A stretch of 64,000 bases of DNA from Leptospira_A sp046736045 (GTDB taxonomy: Bacteria > Spirochaetota > Leptospiria > Leptospirales > Leptospiraceae), in assembly GCF_046736045.1 (NCBI RefSeq), contig NZ_CP177134.1, positions 2,480,001 through 2,544,000 on the forward strand, written 5' to 3'. A model generated the notes under the pieces. That model ran no database searches, was not told the DNA's origin, and worked only from the letters and a program-made list of their open reading frames with translations. Below are positions 9,502 through 18,419 of this stretch, piece by piece; position 1 is the stretch's first letter; every line of letters begins with the position of its first letter. The position numbers and the translations under genes are program-made.

Positions 9502-9530
9502 AAAGCTGTCGTTAAGACAGCTTTTTTTTT
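9502..9530 (+). terminator. Rho-independent terminator after the LysM lipoprotein
   Basis: Stem AAAGCTGTC / GACAGCTTT with loop GTTAA and a run of nine to ten T. It ends 19 bases before the nadC start. Confidence 0.88.
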
Positions 9531-9548
9531 GTCTTTTTAGAAGGTGAC

Positions 9549-10415
9549 ATGACATACAGAGGGTATACAGAACCGGTCGTTTCAGTTGAGCCGAATGATT
9601 TTTCCTCCCTTGTGGATCTTGCCTGGGAAGAGGATCTTCCTTCGGGAGATATTACTACGGATTCTTTGTTCCGGGATTCGGAAAAAACAAAAGCCACCTT
9701 GCTTGCCAAAGACACAGGGGTTCTTTGCGGAACAGATGTAATCGAATGCCTTCTTAAAAAAACAAACAATACAATCCAATACACGTCCTTTTTGAAAGAC
9801 GGTGCCAGCCTGGAAAAAGGAAGTAAGATCGGGGAACTGAACGGCAGCCTTTCTTCTATTTTAAAAACAGAAAGAATTTTATTAAACTTTATACAATATT
9901 TATCCGGTATAGCAACAAATGCAAGTTTGGTTGTAAAAAAATATCCGAATTTGATTATCCTGGATACGAGAAAAACATTGCCCGGTTACCGGAAATTGGC
10001 AAAATACGCGGTTCATACGGGAGGAGGTTGGAATCATAGAATCAATCTCTCCGATATGGCTATGTTGAAAGACAATCATATTGCAAAGGCAGGTTCGATT
10101 GAAAGCGCTGTTTCTTTGATACGGAACAGACATCCCAATCATAGAATCGAATTGGAAGTCGACAACCTAACACAACTTAAAGAAGCAATTCTGGCAACCC
10201 CCGATATCATTCTGCTAGATAATTTTTCCGATGAAGATACCAAAACTGCGATCTCTCTTTTGAAAAATGAAGCTCCCCGCATTCTGATCGAATGTTCCGG
10301 AGGAATCACTCCCGAAAGATTGGAATTTTTATCCGGCTTTCAGGGAATAGGAGTAAGCATGGGTTATCTGACTCATACCGTTCGTTTTTTGGATATCAGT
10401 CTGGAGATCGTTTGA
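9549..10415 (+). CDS. nadC: Nicotinate-nucleotide pyrophosphorylase (quinolinate phosphoribosyltransferase)
   Basis: A 288-residue NadC that converts quinolinate and PRPP to nicotinate mononucleotide in de novo NAD synthesis. Motifs: EDLPSGDITTDSLF at the N-terminus, LNFIQYLSGIAT, the active-site LDTRKTLPGYRKLAKYAV, GGGWNHRINLSDMAMLKDNH, IELEVDNLTQLKEA, and IECSGGITPERL in the PRPP-binding part. Length is normal for the family. The stop TGA shares an A with the start of the downstream (p)ppGpp synthase gene (10413-10417), so the two are translationally coupled. Confidence 0.95.
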   Translation: MTYRGYTEPVVSVEPNDFSSLVDLAWEEDLPSGDITTDSLFRDSEKTKATLLAKDTGVLCGTDVIECLLKKTNNTIQYTSFLKDGASLEKGSKIGELNGSLSSILKTERILLNFIQYLSGIATNASLVVKKYPNLIILDTRKTLPGYRKLAKYAVHTGGGWNHRINLSDMAMLKDNHIAKAGSIESAVSLIRNRHPNHRIELEVDNLTQLKEAILATPDIILLDNFSDEDTKTAISLLKNEAPRILIECSGGITPERLEFLSGFQGIGVSMGYLTHTVRFLDISLEIV

Positions 10416-12475
10416 TGGGAATCTATCAGGATATCAAAGACAAATCGGAGTTATTCGAGGCCGTCGACAAACGATTGGGTGCGGACAAGGGAGATCTTGT
10501 TAAAAAAGCATTCGAAGTTGCGGATCGTATGCATGACGGACAAAAAAGATTGTCAGGCGAACCGTATATCATTCACCCTTTGAATGTTGCATCAATACTC
10601 GATGAACTAGGGTTAGATGAAAGAGCTATTGCCGCAGGGCTTTTGCATGATGTGGTGGAAGATACCCAGTATTCCAAAGATGATATGACTCATGAGTTCG
10701 GTGATGATATCGCGGATCTTGTGGAAGGTGTCACTAAAATATCCGAGATCAAATCACAATCCAAAGAAACGGAAGCAGCTGATAATATCAGAAAGATGTT
10801 GCTTGCTACTATCAAGGATGTGCGGGTAATGCTCATTAAACTCGCAGATAAAACGCATAATGTCCGCACTTTAAAATACCAGCCGATTGAAAAACAAAAA
10901 AGAATCGCAAAGGAAGTTTTGTCCCTCTATGCGCCGATTGCGGGAAGACTTGGGGTGTATAAGGTAAAATTCGAATTGGAGGATTTATCCTTTCAATCTC
11001 TTCATCCGGATGAATATCAGGAAATTAAAAAGAGAGTCGCTGCAAAAAAATCGGAAAGAGATGAGTATATTGAAAAAATTAAAATCATACTCAAGCAAAG
11101 GTTAGCTGAAATAAATATTGATGCGAAAATCGACGGCCGGGCAAAACATTTTTATTCCATTTATAGAAAGATGGTTACGAAAGAGAAAAGTTTTTCCGAA
11201 ATTTTCGACTTGAGAGCGGTTCGGATCATCACCAACGAAATTAAAGATTGTTACGGTGTACTTGGAATTGTTCACACGCTTTGGACTCCCATTCCGGGTA
11301 GATTCAAGGATTATATAGCGACTCCCAAAACAAATTTATATCAATCATTGCATACAACTGTATTCGGTCCTGACGGAAGGCCTATGGAAGTTCAGATCCG
11401 AACAAAGGATATGAACGCCATTGCAGAAAACGGGATCGCGGCACATTGGGCGTACAAAGAGTCCGCAAATATTACAAGAACCAATGCGATTTTGCACCAA
11501 GGTGTTGAAAATGCATTCAGAATGAAATGGCTTGAAGTTCTTAAATCCTGGCAAGATCCGAATTTGGATTCGAAAGAATTTATGGAAGAGCTTCAATACG
11601 ATTTGCACGAAGATGAAGTTTTTGTTTTCACCCCGAAGGGAGAAATCGTTGAAATGCCGAAAGGTGCGACCGTTTTGGATTATGCATTCCGAATTCATAC
11701 GGATGTGGGGCTTCACGCACGAGGCGGTAAGATCAACGGAAGAATGGTTACACTTCGCACCGAACTTAAGTCAGGTGATCAAGTGGAGATCATTACTGAA
11801 AAAAATTCAAAACCTTCTCCTATTTGGCTTAGAATTGTAAAAACTTCCTCCGCCAGACAAAAGTTACGCGCTTACTTCAGGAGGATTCAGGAAGAGTCTC
11901 AGAAAGAAACTATCGCTTCCGTTTTAGAGAACATTACTCCCGTCATCGATGAAAATACTTTAAAAGAAATTAAAAAAGTAAAAATCAAAAAACCCGTTTC
12001 TAAAACTACTGGTATAAGCAAATCGGAACCGAAAGAATTCGGCGTTTCCGTTGCAGGCTGGAATGATGTTCCAGTAAGGATTGCCAGTTGTTGTACTCCC
12101 ATTCCCGGTGATGATATCATCGGATTTATTACCCGAGGCAGGGGAGTGAGTGTCCACAAGAAGGATTGTGCCACTGCGGAAAAACAAAAGGATTGGATGA
12201 AAACAATTCCTGTGCGCTGGGACGGGCCGGGTGAACCGATCCCACTTCAGATTGAAGTGCGTGCCAAAGATGTACAAGGGATTTATCTTTCTATGGTTGA
12301 GTCGATTTCCAATACGGAAACAAATATTTTGGAAGCAGGTGCCAGTTCTCATCCGAACGGAACATTGACCGCCAAATTTATGTTAGAAGTTGATCATTTG
12401 GATCAATTGAAGGAAATTTTGGAAAACCTGAGAATGATACAGGGAGTGGTGTTTGCAGAGAGAGTTAAAAAATAA
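10415..12475 (+). CDS. rel: Bifunctional (p)ppGpp synthetase/hydrolase (RelA/SpoT homologue)
   Basis: A 686-residue long RSH protein controlling the stringent response. The hydrolase HD domain is intact (H54 in YIIHPLNVA, H78-D79 in LLHDVVEDT, then LIKLADKTHNVRTL). The synthetase domain carries FSEIFDLRAVRII and the G-loop GRFKDYIATPK ... YQSLHTTV; its RFKD matches the RxKD signature of bifunctional enzymes rather than ExDD of RelA-only enzymes. TGS (VFVFTPKGEIVEMPKGATVLD), a zinc-finger-like CCTPIPGD segment and a C-terminal ACT domain follow. The ATG at 10415 overlaps the nadC stop by one base; an upstream in-frame ATG inside nadC is not credible. Its end overlaps the convergent GH13 gene by 11 bases. 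Confidence 0.95.
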   Translation: MGIYQDIKDKSELFEAVDKRLGADKGDLVKKAFEVADRMHDGQKRLSGEPYIIHPLNVASILDELGLDERAIAAGLLHDVVEDTQYSKDDMTHEFGDDIADLVEGVTKISEIKSQSKETEAADNIRKMLLATIKDVRVMLIKLADKTHNVRTLKYQPIEKQKRIAKEVLSLYAPIAGRLGVYKVKFELEDLSFQSLHPDEYQEIKKRVAAKKSERDEYIEKIKIILKQRLAEINIDAKIDGRAKHFYSIYRKMVTKEKSFSEIFDLRAVRIITNEIKDCYGVLGIVHTLWTPIPGRFKDYIATPKTNLYQSLHTTVFGPDGRPMEVQIRTKDMNAIAENGIAAHWAYKESANITRTNAILHQGVENAFRMKWLEVLKSWQDPNLDSKEFMEELQYDLHEDEVFVFTPKGEIVEMPKGATVLDYAFRIHTDVGLHARGGKINGRMVTLRTELKSGDQVEIITEKNSKPSPIWLRIVKTSSARQKLRAYFRRIQEESQKETIASVLENITPVIDENTLKEIKKVKIKKPVSKTTGISKSEPKEFGVSVAGWNDVPVRIASCCTPIPGDDIIGFITRGRGVSVHKKDCATAEKQKDWMKTIPVRWDGPGEPIPLQIEVRAKDVQGIYLSMVESISNTETNILEAGASSHPNGTLTAKFMLEVDHLDQLKEILENLRMIQGVVFAERVKK

Positions 12476-13865
12476 ACCATTGGGACTCTTTTGGGTTTAA
12501 GCTAAAAAACATCCCTTCCTGCTCCATTTCGGATTTTGGTATTTGAAATATTTTACCACTCACTTGGTCCTTTAAATTTTCGCGATAGTATTCCTTCATC
12601 GGAAGTTGGATTCGTCCCGAGACAGGAAAATTTTCCGGATTCCATATAAGTAACTCCTTGGATGTTTCATATTCCAGAACATAACAAAGTGCTGTTCCCT
12701 GATCAAACATTTGTAATACGGGACTGGTTCTTTTGATTTCCGTTTTTCTGTTTCGAATGATTTCAAAAACTCTTTTATAAAAAGTTTCCGTATCAGATGA
12801 GATTTTTTCCTTTTCCATCCTTCCCAATTGAATCGGAACTTTTATCGTGTAACCTAACTCTTGTCCGGAATGATACAGGATGATTCCCGGTAAAAAACAC
12901 AAAATGGCAAACTTGTCGCAAGATGAATTTCCGAAATGAAGAGCAGCTCTTTCTTCGTCGTGATTTTCTAAAAACCGTATGGATTTGTTTTGATAGCTTA
13001 TTTCCGCTTCGAGGTGCCCTGTCACTTCGATTCCATCGGAATGACTAAACTGATCGTAAAGAGTTTTGTCGTAAGTGCCGTCAAATCCAAGGCATTGCAA
13101 TTCGTATTCTTTGTCCCAGTAGGCCTCCGCATAAAATTTAAAGTCAGGATGTATCGATTTTATTTTTCCAATCACCCGTTCCCAATAGGGAAGTGATCGG
13201 ATTCCATGAGTTCGTTCGAAAACATCAGACAGAGCCAACATTGCCATATCGCATCTCACTCCATCGCAAATAGAAGCAATATCTATTAAAATATTTTCAT
13301 GTACTAAAATAGTTTTTTCTTTTGAAAAATCCCATTGAATTGTATCCGTCCAACCGTCAAAATAAGGATCCTTTCCGTGAACATAGAGATTTCCGTTCGC
13401 ATGTCGAAATGAATTCTGATCCTCCTTATTTGTTTTCAGAAAACAATCGGGGAATTTGTCTATATAGGGTGAGTCGATGGCCAGATGATTCGGAACAAAG
13501 TCTAAGATTAATTTTTTGTTTTTTGAATGAAGCGCATCACGAAATCGAATGAGTCCTTGTATTGAACTTACTTCCTCGTTGGGATCATAGGAAAAAACGG
13601 CATAAGGTGAACCGATGACATCTTTTTCCTGGAAATTTGACAGCGCCTTTCTATATTCTTTTTGTAAACCCGAATGGGCGCTTGCAATTGTTCGGGAGGC
13701 CGGGCTGTTTTTCCAAACACCCATCGGCCAAATTTCATCTGCGGAAAGAACACAAGGGTTTTCCCAAAAAGAATCGGTCATTTGATCCAGTTTACATTGG
13801 TGTTCTTTACAAAAAATCCTTGAGTGGAACTCGTACAACCAGGTTTGATGGAAGGGGTGTTTCAT
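12465..13865 (-). CDS. Glycoside hydrolase family 13 (alpha-amylase-like) enzyme
   Basis: A 466-residue cytoplasmic protein with all four GH13 regions: DFVPNH (122-127), DGVRCDMAM with the nucleophile D206, FYAEAYW with the acid/base E247, and FLENHDE with H302-D303. The core is complete but compact and domain B is short. A C-terminal beta domain follows. There is no signal peptide. No other glycogen or trehalose gene is adjacent, so the substrate (alpha-glucan, maltodextrin or a sugar transfer) cannot be told. The start ATG at 13865 gives MKHPFHQTWLYEFHSR, a normal barrel entry; the frame is open 60 bases further upstream but would run into the divergent binding-protein gene. Only 35 bases separate the two divergent starts. 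Confidence 0.82.
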   Translation of the reverse strand: MKHPFHQTWLYEFHSRIFCKEHQCKLDQMTDSFWENPCVLSADEIWPMGVWKNSPASRTIASAHSGLQKEYRKALSNFQEKDVIGSPYAVFSYDPNEEVSSIQGLIRFRDALHSKNKKLILDFVPNHLAIDSPYIDKFPDCFLKTNKEDQNSFRHANGNLYVHGKDPYFDGWTDTIQWDFSKEKTILVHENILIDIASICDGVRCDMAMLALSDVFERTHGIRSLPYWERVIGKIKSIHPDFKFYAEAYWDKEYELQCLGFDGTYDKTLYDQFSHSDGIEVTGHLEAEISYQNKSIRFLENHDEERAALHFGNSSCDKFAILCFLPGIILYHSGQELGYTIKVPIQLGRMEKEKISSDTETFYKRVFEIIRNRKTEIKRTSPVLQMFDQGTALCYVLEYETSKELLIWNPENFPVSGRIQLPMKEYYRENLKDQVSGKIFQIPKSEMEQEGMFFSLNPKESQWFIF

Positions 13866-13882
13866 ATGAGACGACCTAAATT

Positions 13883-13892
13883 CTTCTAGAAG
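13883..13892. promoter_or_regulatory. Perfect palindrome between divergent GH13 and binding-protein genes
   Basis: CTTCTAGAAG is a perfect 10-base palindrome in the 35-base gap between the divergent starts. Its right half also forms the AGAAGGA ribosome-binding site of the plus-strand gene. It may simply be that site, or an operator for both genes. Confidence 0.3.
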
Positions 13893-13900
13893 GAAAATAA

Positions 13901-15727
13901 ATGCGCAAGTCCCTTTTGGTTTCAAAAATATTCACAGTAGCGTTTTTGTTCGCTATCGTTTTTGTACATTGTTCCGACTCTGACTCCGATTTTAATGGTG
14001 GAAAGATTTCTAAAATTGATGAGGTTCCCTGGACGGGTGATCAAGGTTCGATTCCGGACCTTTCCCGCGAGTCCAATCCCGCGGCAAGCTCCGATGCAAA
14101 AAAAGGAGGAAGGATCAGTATTTATTCCCATCAATTTCCAAAGTCTTTGAACTATTACCTGGATCAGTTTTCAACAACAGCGAGAATCTTCACTTCCATG
14201 TTTGAGTCTTTGGTAGTCTATCATCCTTTGACATTGGAACCTTATCCGAATTTGGCAAAATCCTGGAAGATTTCACCTGACAAACGTAAGTTTACTTTCT
14301 ATCTGGATCAAAATGCGAAATGGTCAGATGGAAAGTCTGTTACTGCCGATGACGTTATATTTACTTATAATACGATCATGAATCCGTCTAACGCGACTGC
14401 GGTGTTTCGGATTTCTCTCTCGCGATTTGAAAAACCGGTAAAAGAAGATGAATTCACTGTTAGCTTTGCTGCCAAAGAAGTACATTGGAACAATTTTAAT
14501 GATCTTGCATCTTCTATTTTTATCTTACCAAAACATTATTTCGAAGGAAAAGATTTCAATAAGGAAAACTTTGAATTTCCGATAGTTTCCGGTCCTTACA
14601 AGTTAGTTGAATCCAAAAAAGGTAGATATGTCAAGCTTGAGAGACGAGCTGATTGGTGGAAAAGGGCTTATCCGTTTCATAAATACACGAATAACTTCGA
14701 TCAGGTGGTTTACAAAGTTTATAACGAAGAAGCAGTTGCTTTACAAGCATTTAAAAAAGGTGATATAGATGTTTATCCCGTGTATAAGGCTTCCGTTTGG
14801 GTGGAAGAGGCAAAAGGAGAAATATTCGATAAGAATTGGGTCGCAAAACAAAGGTTCTTCAATCTAAAGCCGATAGGATTTCAAGGTTGGGCGATGAACA
14901 CCAGGCGCGAAATCTTTAGCGACAAACGTGTCAGGGAAGCAATGGCGATACTCGTTGACCGCAAGTTGATGATCGATAAACTCGCGTATGGCGAGTACGA
15001 TCCTACTAATAGTTATTATCCTGATTATTATTTCGGAGGAGAAAAAAATCCGAACATGCCTGTCGAGTTTAACGTTGAAAAGGCGAGAAAACTGCTTGCT
15101 GAAGCAGGATGGAAGCCGAACGCACAAGGGATGTTGGAAAAAGGCGGCAAACCGTTCAAGTTTACCATTCTCGATCGGGACAAAAGCACTGAAAAATATT
15201 TCACTGTATTTTTGGAGAAAGCAAAGGAAGTAGGTGTGGATGCTAACATTGAAACTACGGATCTCGCAGCTTGGAGTGCCCGCGTAGACAAATATGATTT
15301 TGATATGACTTGGGCTGCGTGGGGTTCGGGAGTATTTAAGGATCCCGAAGCACAATGGCATTCCAAGTATGCGGGTGAAGAAGGACAACCCAATTTACCC
15401 GGTTTGAAAATTCCTGCCGTCGACGCGTTGATTGAAAAACAAAAATCAGAATTTGATTTAAACAAAAGAAACTCAATTGTTAAAGAGATAGATAAGATTA
15501 TTTATAAAGAATATCCATATGTTCTTTTGTGGCATTTGCCAAGCACACGTATTTTGTATTGGAGAAAATTCCGCAGCCCGAATCTTCCTTTGGGAAAATA
15601 CGGAACAGAGGATTTTGTCACAGACTATTGGTGGTTTGACGAAACTACGGATGCCCAGTTGAAAGAAGCCATCTCATCTAAAAAAGCTTTGGGAGAATAC
15701 AAAGCAGTCGTTCCTTGGATTAAGTAA
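13901..15727 (+). CDS. Extracellular solute-binding lipoprotein, family 5 (peptide/oligopeptide type)
   Basis: A 608-residue lipoprotein (signal peptide, lipobox FVHC). The mature part is a SBP_bac_5 domain: LNYYLDQFSTTARI, YPNLAKSWKISPDKRKFTF, WSDGKSVTADDVIFTYN, FPIVSGPYKLVE and DKRVREAMAILVDRKLMIDKL. These proteins capture peptides or other solutes for ABC importers. No permease or ATPase genes are adjacent, so it is an orphan binding protein here or works with a distant transporter. AGAAGGA ends eight bases before the ATG at 13901. It heads a tight run of four plus-strand genes (2-base gap to the kinase-like gene). Confidence 0.87.
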   Translation: MRKSLLVSKIFTVAFLFAIVFVHCSDSDSDFNGGKISKIDEVPWTGDQGSIPDLSRESNPAASSDAKKGGRISIYSHQFPKSLNYYLDQFSTTARIFTSMFESLVVYHPLTLEPYPNLAKSWKISPDKRKFTFYLDQNAKWSDGKSVTADDVIFTYNTIMNPSNATAVFRISLSRFEKPVKEDEFTVSFAAKEVHWNNFNDLASSIFILPKHYFEGKDFNKENFEFPIVSGPYKLVESKKGRYVKLERRADWWKRAYPFHKYTNNFDQVVYKVYNEEAVALQAFKKGDIDVYPVYKASVWVEEAKGEIFDKNWVAKQRFFNLKPIGFQGWAMNTRREIFSDKRVREAMAILVDRKLMIDKLAYGEYDPTNSYYPDYYFGGEKNPNMPVEFNVEKARKLLAEAGWKPNAQGMLEKGGKPFKFTILDRDKSTEKYFTVFLEKAKEVGVDANIETTDLAAWSARVDKYDFDMTWAAWGSGVFKDPEAQWHSKYAGEEGQPNLPGLKIPAVDALIEKQKSEFDLNKRNSIVKEIDKIIYKEYPYVLLWHLPSTRILYWRKFRSPNLPLGKYGTEDFVTDYWWFDETTDAQLKEAISSKKALGEYKAVVPWIK

Positions 15728-15729
15728 AC

Positions 15730-16818
15730 ATGCCGCCAGAGGGAGAAAGCCGATTCAAAACGATCAAAGATAAAGTATTCTCCCTTTGGACGAACTATCC
15801 AAGGTGGGGAAAAATTCCTCAGTTTTTGGAGTTATTGGAAAAGGGACTGGATAAGGAACTTTTCCACGATCCTGAAAAAGAAGAAATACCCATTCCGATG
15901 GAAGACCTTCCCGTTGATGAGGTTTTGCGTCAGTCGGGCTCTCTTCGGAAATTTTATGAATGGGCATTTCCGGTTTCTCATGTATTCCGAATCACTCATC
16001 GATATAACAGGGAGTATTTGGACAATTTTCTTCCTTTATCACAAAAAGATTATATAGGAAGAGGCTCTTATAAATTCGTATATAAGCTTCCTTGGAATCA
16101 AGTAGTCAAAATAGGAAAATCAAAACTTCCATCGGACGCTTTGTTCGGATCTTTATTCAAACAAGTGGGAAGGAATATGGATCAGTTTTTGAAAAAGGAA
16201 GAGATTGATTTAAAAAATTACCTTCAAAAACAAACGATTTTCGAATCCAATCGCGATGAAATCGAATTCAAATTCAAACGTTTGGGATTGGAAAGATTGC
16301 ATTATTGGAAATTAAAATCATTGATTCCCGACTTGGTCATTCCCACCCGTTTTTTTATGGGACTTCGGATTCGAAATACTCCTTGGAAGATTCCTTCCAT
16401 TACACTCACTCCTTGCGATCAACAAACTTTATTACCGGGAAAACATCTGAAAGAGTTTACTACTAGAAATGAAAAAGTAGACCAACATGCTATCTTGGAT
16501 AAATTTTTTCCCAAATGGAAATTGAATTTTGATACACACCGCTTTGGAATTGTTTCCCGTTCAAAGTTAAAAAAAATTGCCGTTGATTTCAATCGTGTGA
16601 TTGAAGTTACAAAATTTCTAGCTGAAGAAGAAAAATTGATCTTTGATGTGCATGCTGAAAATATAATCATTACGCTTCCCGATTTTGAATTGAAGATTTT
16701 CGACTTTCACTTATTTGATGATTTTTTATATGAACCTTCCGAGGAAAATCCCAATCCTGAAATGGATCATATTAATCTCATTGAAGAATTCATACGTTCT
16801 TTCGAATTGGACAAATAA
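15730..16818 (+). CDS. Protein-kinase-like-fold protein of unknown substrate
   Basis: A 362-residue soluble protein I do not recognise by name. It shows the landmarks of the kinase fold: a glycine-rich loop GRGSYKFVY (111-119 region) followed by VVKIGK with a candidate ATP-binding Lys127, then D306-V-H-A-E-N311 (D-x4-N catalytic loop) and D325-F-H in place of DFG, spaced as in known kinases. D-x-H-x-x-N also resembles aminoglycoside/choline kinase loops. The first 100 residues are a helical extension. It lies two bases after the binding lipoprotein and 11 before the GT-C gene. A phosphotransferase for a sugar, lipid or protein is the inference; YrbL-like proteins are an alternative comparison. 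Confidence 0.6.
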   Translation: MPPEGESRFKTIKDKVFSLWTNYPRWGKIPQFLELLEKGLDKELFHDPEKEEIPIPMEDLPVDEVLRQSGSLRKFYEWAFPVSHVFRITHRYNREYLDNFLPLSQKDYIGRGSYKFVYKLPWNQVVKIGKSKLPSDALFGSLFKQVGRNMDQFLKKEEIDLKNYLQKQTIFESNRDEIEFKFKRLGLERLHYWKLKSLIPDLVIPTRFFMGLRIRNTPWKIPSITLTPCDQQTLLPGKHLKEFTTRNEKVDQHAILDKFFPKWKLNFDTHRFGIVSRSKLKKIAVDFNRVIEVTKFLAEEEKLIFDVHAENIIITLPDFELKIFDFHLFDDFLYEPSEENPNPEMDHINLIEEFIRSFELDK

Positions 16819-16829
16819 ATTTTCGTTAT

Positions 16830-18419
16830 ATGATCGTATTGAAAAACTTTTTTAATAAAAATATATTTCTTATTCTGTCGGTTGTTGTTATCTCTTTTGC
16901 CATCTACCAAGCTTACTTTTTTCGTTGGCTTTGTGATGATGCGTTCATCAGTTTTGTGTATTCGCGCAATTTGGCGGAAGGTGCCGGGCTTGTATTTCAG
17001 TTGGGAGAAAGAGTCGAAGGTTATAGCAATTTTCTTTGGACTGTTTTGCTTTCTATCGGAATCAAGTTATCCGTTTCTCCTCTGGACGAATCAGTCCTTA
17101 TGGGAATTTTCTCTTTTTTAGGACTGCTTATCTACTTTTGTTTTCAAGAAAAACGAATTCATGCAGGGTATTGGATTCCGGTTTTTACGATACATCTCTC
17201 TCTTTTTTATCATCATTGGATTTTTGCCACATCCGGTTTGGAAACAATGTGTTTCACTTTGTTTCTAAGTATGGCGTTATCGGGATGGGAAAAAAAATCA
17301 GAATACACAAGTTCTCTTTTGGCGGTTCTAAGTTTGATCCGTCCGGAAGGAGTTTTATTTTTCGGAATCCATTTTTGCGAGGTGTTTTTTAAATTCGGAT
17401 CTACCGGTAATTGGAAACGGATATTCTCCGTTAAATACTTGTTACCTCTTTTTGTTCTGCTCGGTTTTGAACTCGCACGGATTTATTATTACGGAGAAAT
17501 TTTACCGAATACTTTTTATGCAAAAGCGGATCATCCCGGGTATTTCGGACAAGGAATCAATTATCTGATGTATTGGTTTCGTTCGTATCCGGTTTACATC
17601 GGATTCTTTTTTTACGGCTTGTATCTATTTACAAAAGATTTACTCTTCGATTCTAACAAAAGATTTTTATCCTTTGCTGTAGTTCTCTATATCATATACG
17701 TGATTTATGTAGGTGGAGATTTTATGGGAATGCGATTTTGGATTCCAATCATCCCTTATTTTTCCTGGATCGTATACGTTCGGTTAAGTGCTCATCTAAA
17801 TCAAATAATTTTTACTGGCAATACGGATCAGGCAGCAATCAAACGAAAAAAAATATTTTTCTCATTTGTTTTGTTTTTATTTATTTTCTCGTTGGCCGTT
17901 TATATAAATCCGTTCGGTAAAAATCATTCCGGCCTTCCGACTTGGAGAGGGATTGGAGAGGAGAGAAGGTTTTATGAAAACAAACTCATCTCCGATGCCG
18001 GTTATGATAAAAATTCTTTAGAAGGATTTCGTGTGGCGTTTTTCGGAGCGCAGGCTCATTTTATTTACTGGATGCAGCCGTATTATGCTTGGGAAGCGGA
18101 GACAGGACTAACAGATAAAAGGCTCGCTCGTAAATCTACTAGTACTCGTGGGCGGGTCGGACATGAAAAAAACGCAAGCCTTGCGGAATTGAAAGAACGT
18201 AATTTGGATTTGGTCTTGGATGATCGGTTTCCACTTGCATCTTTGCCACATATCTTTTATCGTTGGAGAAATTTTTCTTGGAAAATTATGGTAGTTCGTT
18301 TCAATTCATTCAAGTTTTCTAATCTATGCAAACGTAAAGACTGGGATTGTTCCCCGCTTTACAAAGAGATAGCTCGGAAGAAAATGGACACATCAAAGGA
18401 AATTGATTTTTTACAATGA
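16830..18419 (+). CDS. Polytopic membrane protein, GT-C-type glycosyltransferase family
   Basis: A 529-residue integral membrane protein with roughly ten to twelve hydrophobic segments. The first extracytoplasmic loop carries D36-D37 in RWLCDDAFISFVYSRNLAEG, then GERVEGYSNFLWT. This arrangement is typical of polyprenyl-phosphate-sugar-dependent GT-C enzymes and resembles actinobacterial arabinosyltransferase-like proteins such as AftB. A C-terminal soluble part ends the protein. Such enzymes move a sugar from a lipid carrier onto a glycan or protein outside the membrane. Donor and acceptor are unknown. Its end overlaps pgeF by four bases (ATGA). Confidence 0.65.
   Translation: MIVLKNFFNKNIFLILSVVVISFAIYQAYFFRWLCDDAFISFVYSRNLAEGAGLVFQLGERVEGYSNFLWTVLLSIGIKLSVSPLDESVLMGIFSFLGLLIYFCFQEKRIHAGYWIPVFTIHLSLFYHHWIFATSGLETMCFTLFLSMALSGWEKKSEYTSSLLAVLSLIRPEGVLFFGIHFCEVFFKFGSTGNWKRIFSVKYLLPLFVLLGFELARIYYYGEILPNTFYAKADHPGYFGQGINYLMYWFRSYPVYIGFFFYGLYLFTKDLLFDSNKRFLSFAVVLYIIYVIYVGGDFMGMRFWIPIIPYFSWIVYVRLSAHLNQIIFTGNTDQAAIKRKKIFFSFVLFLFIFSLAVYINPFGKNHSGLPTWRGIGEERRFYENKLISDAGYDKNSLEGFRVAFFGAQAHFIYWMQPYYAWEAETGLTDKRLARKSTSTRGRVGHEKNASLAELKERNLDLVLDDRFPLASLPHIFYRWRNFSWKIMVVRFNSFKFSNLCKRKDWDCSPLYKEIARKKMDTSKEIDFLQ

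Noticed and set aside
14864..15388. Minus-strand frame of 174 residues opposite the family-5 binding protein
   Set aside because: Antisense of a well-supported gene; Phe/Ser/Cys-rich text typical of a shadow.
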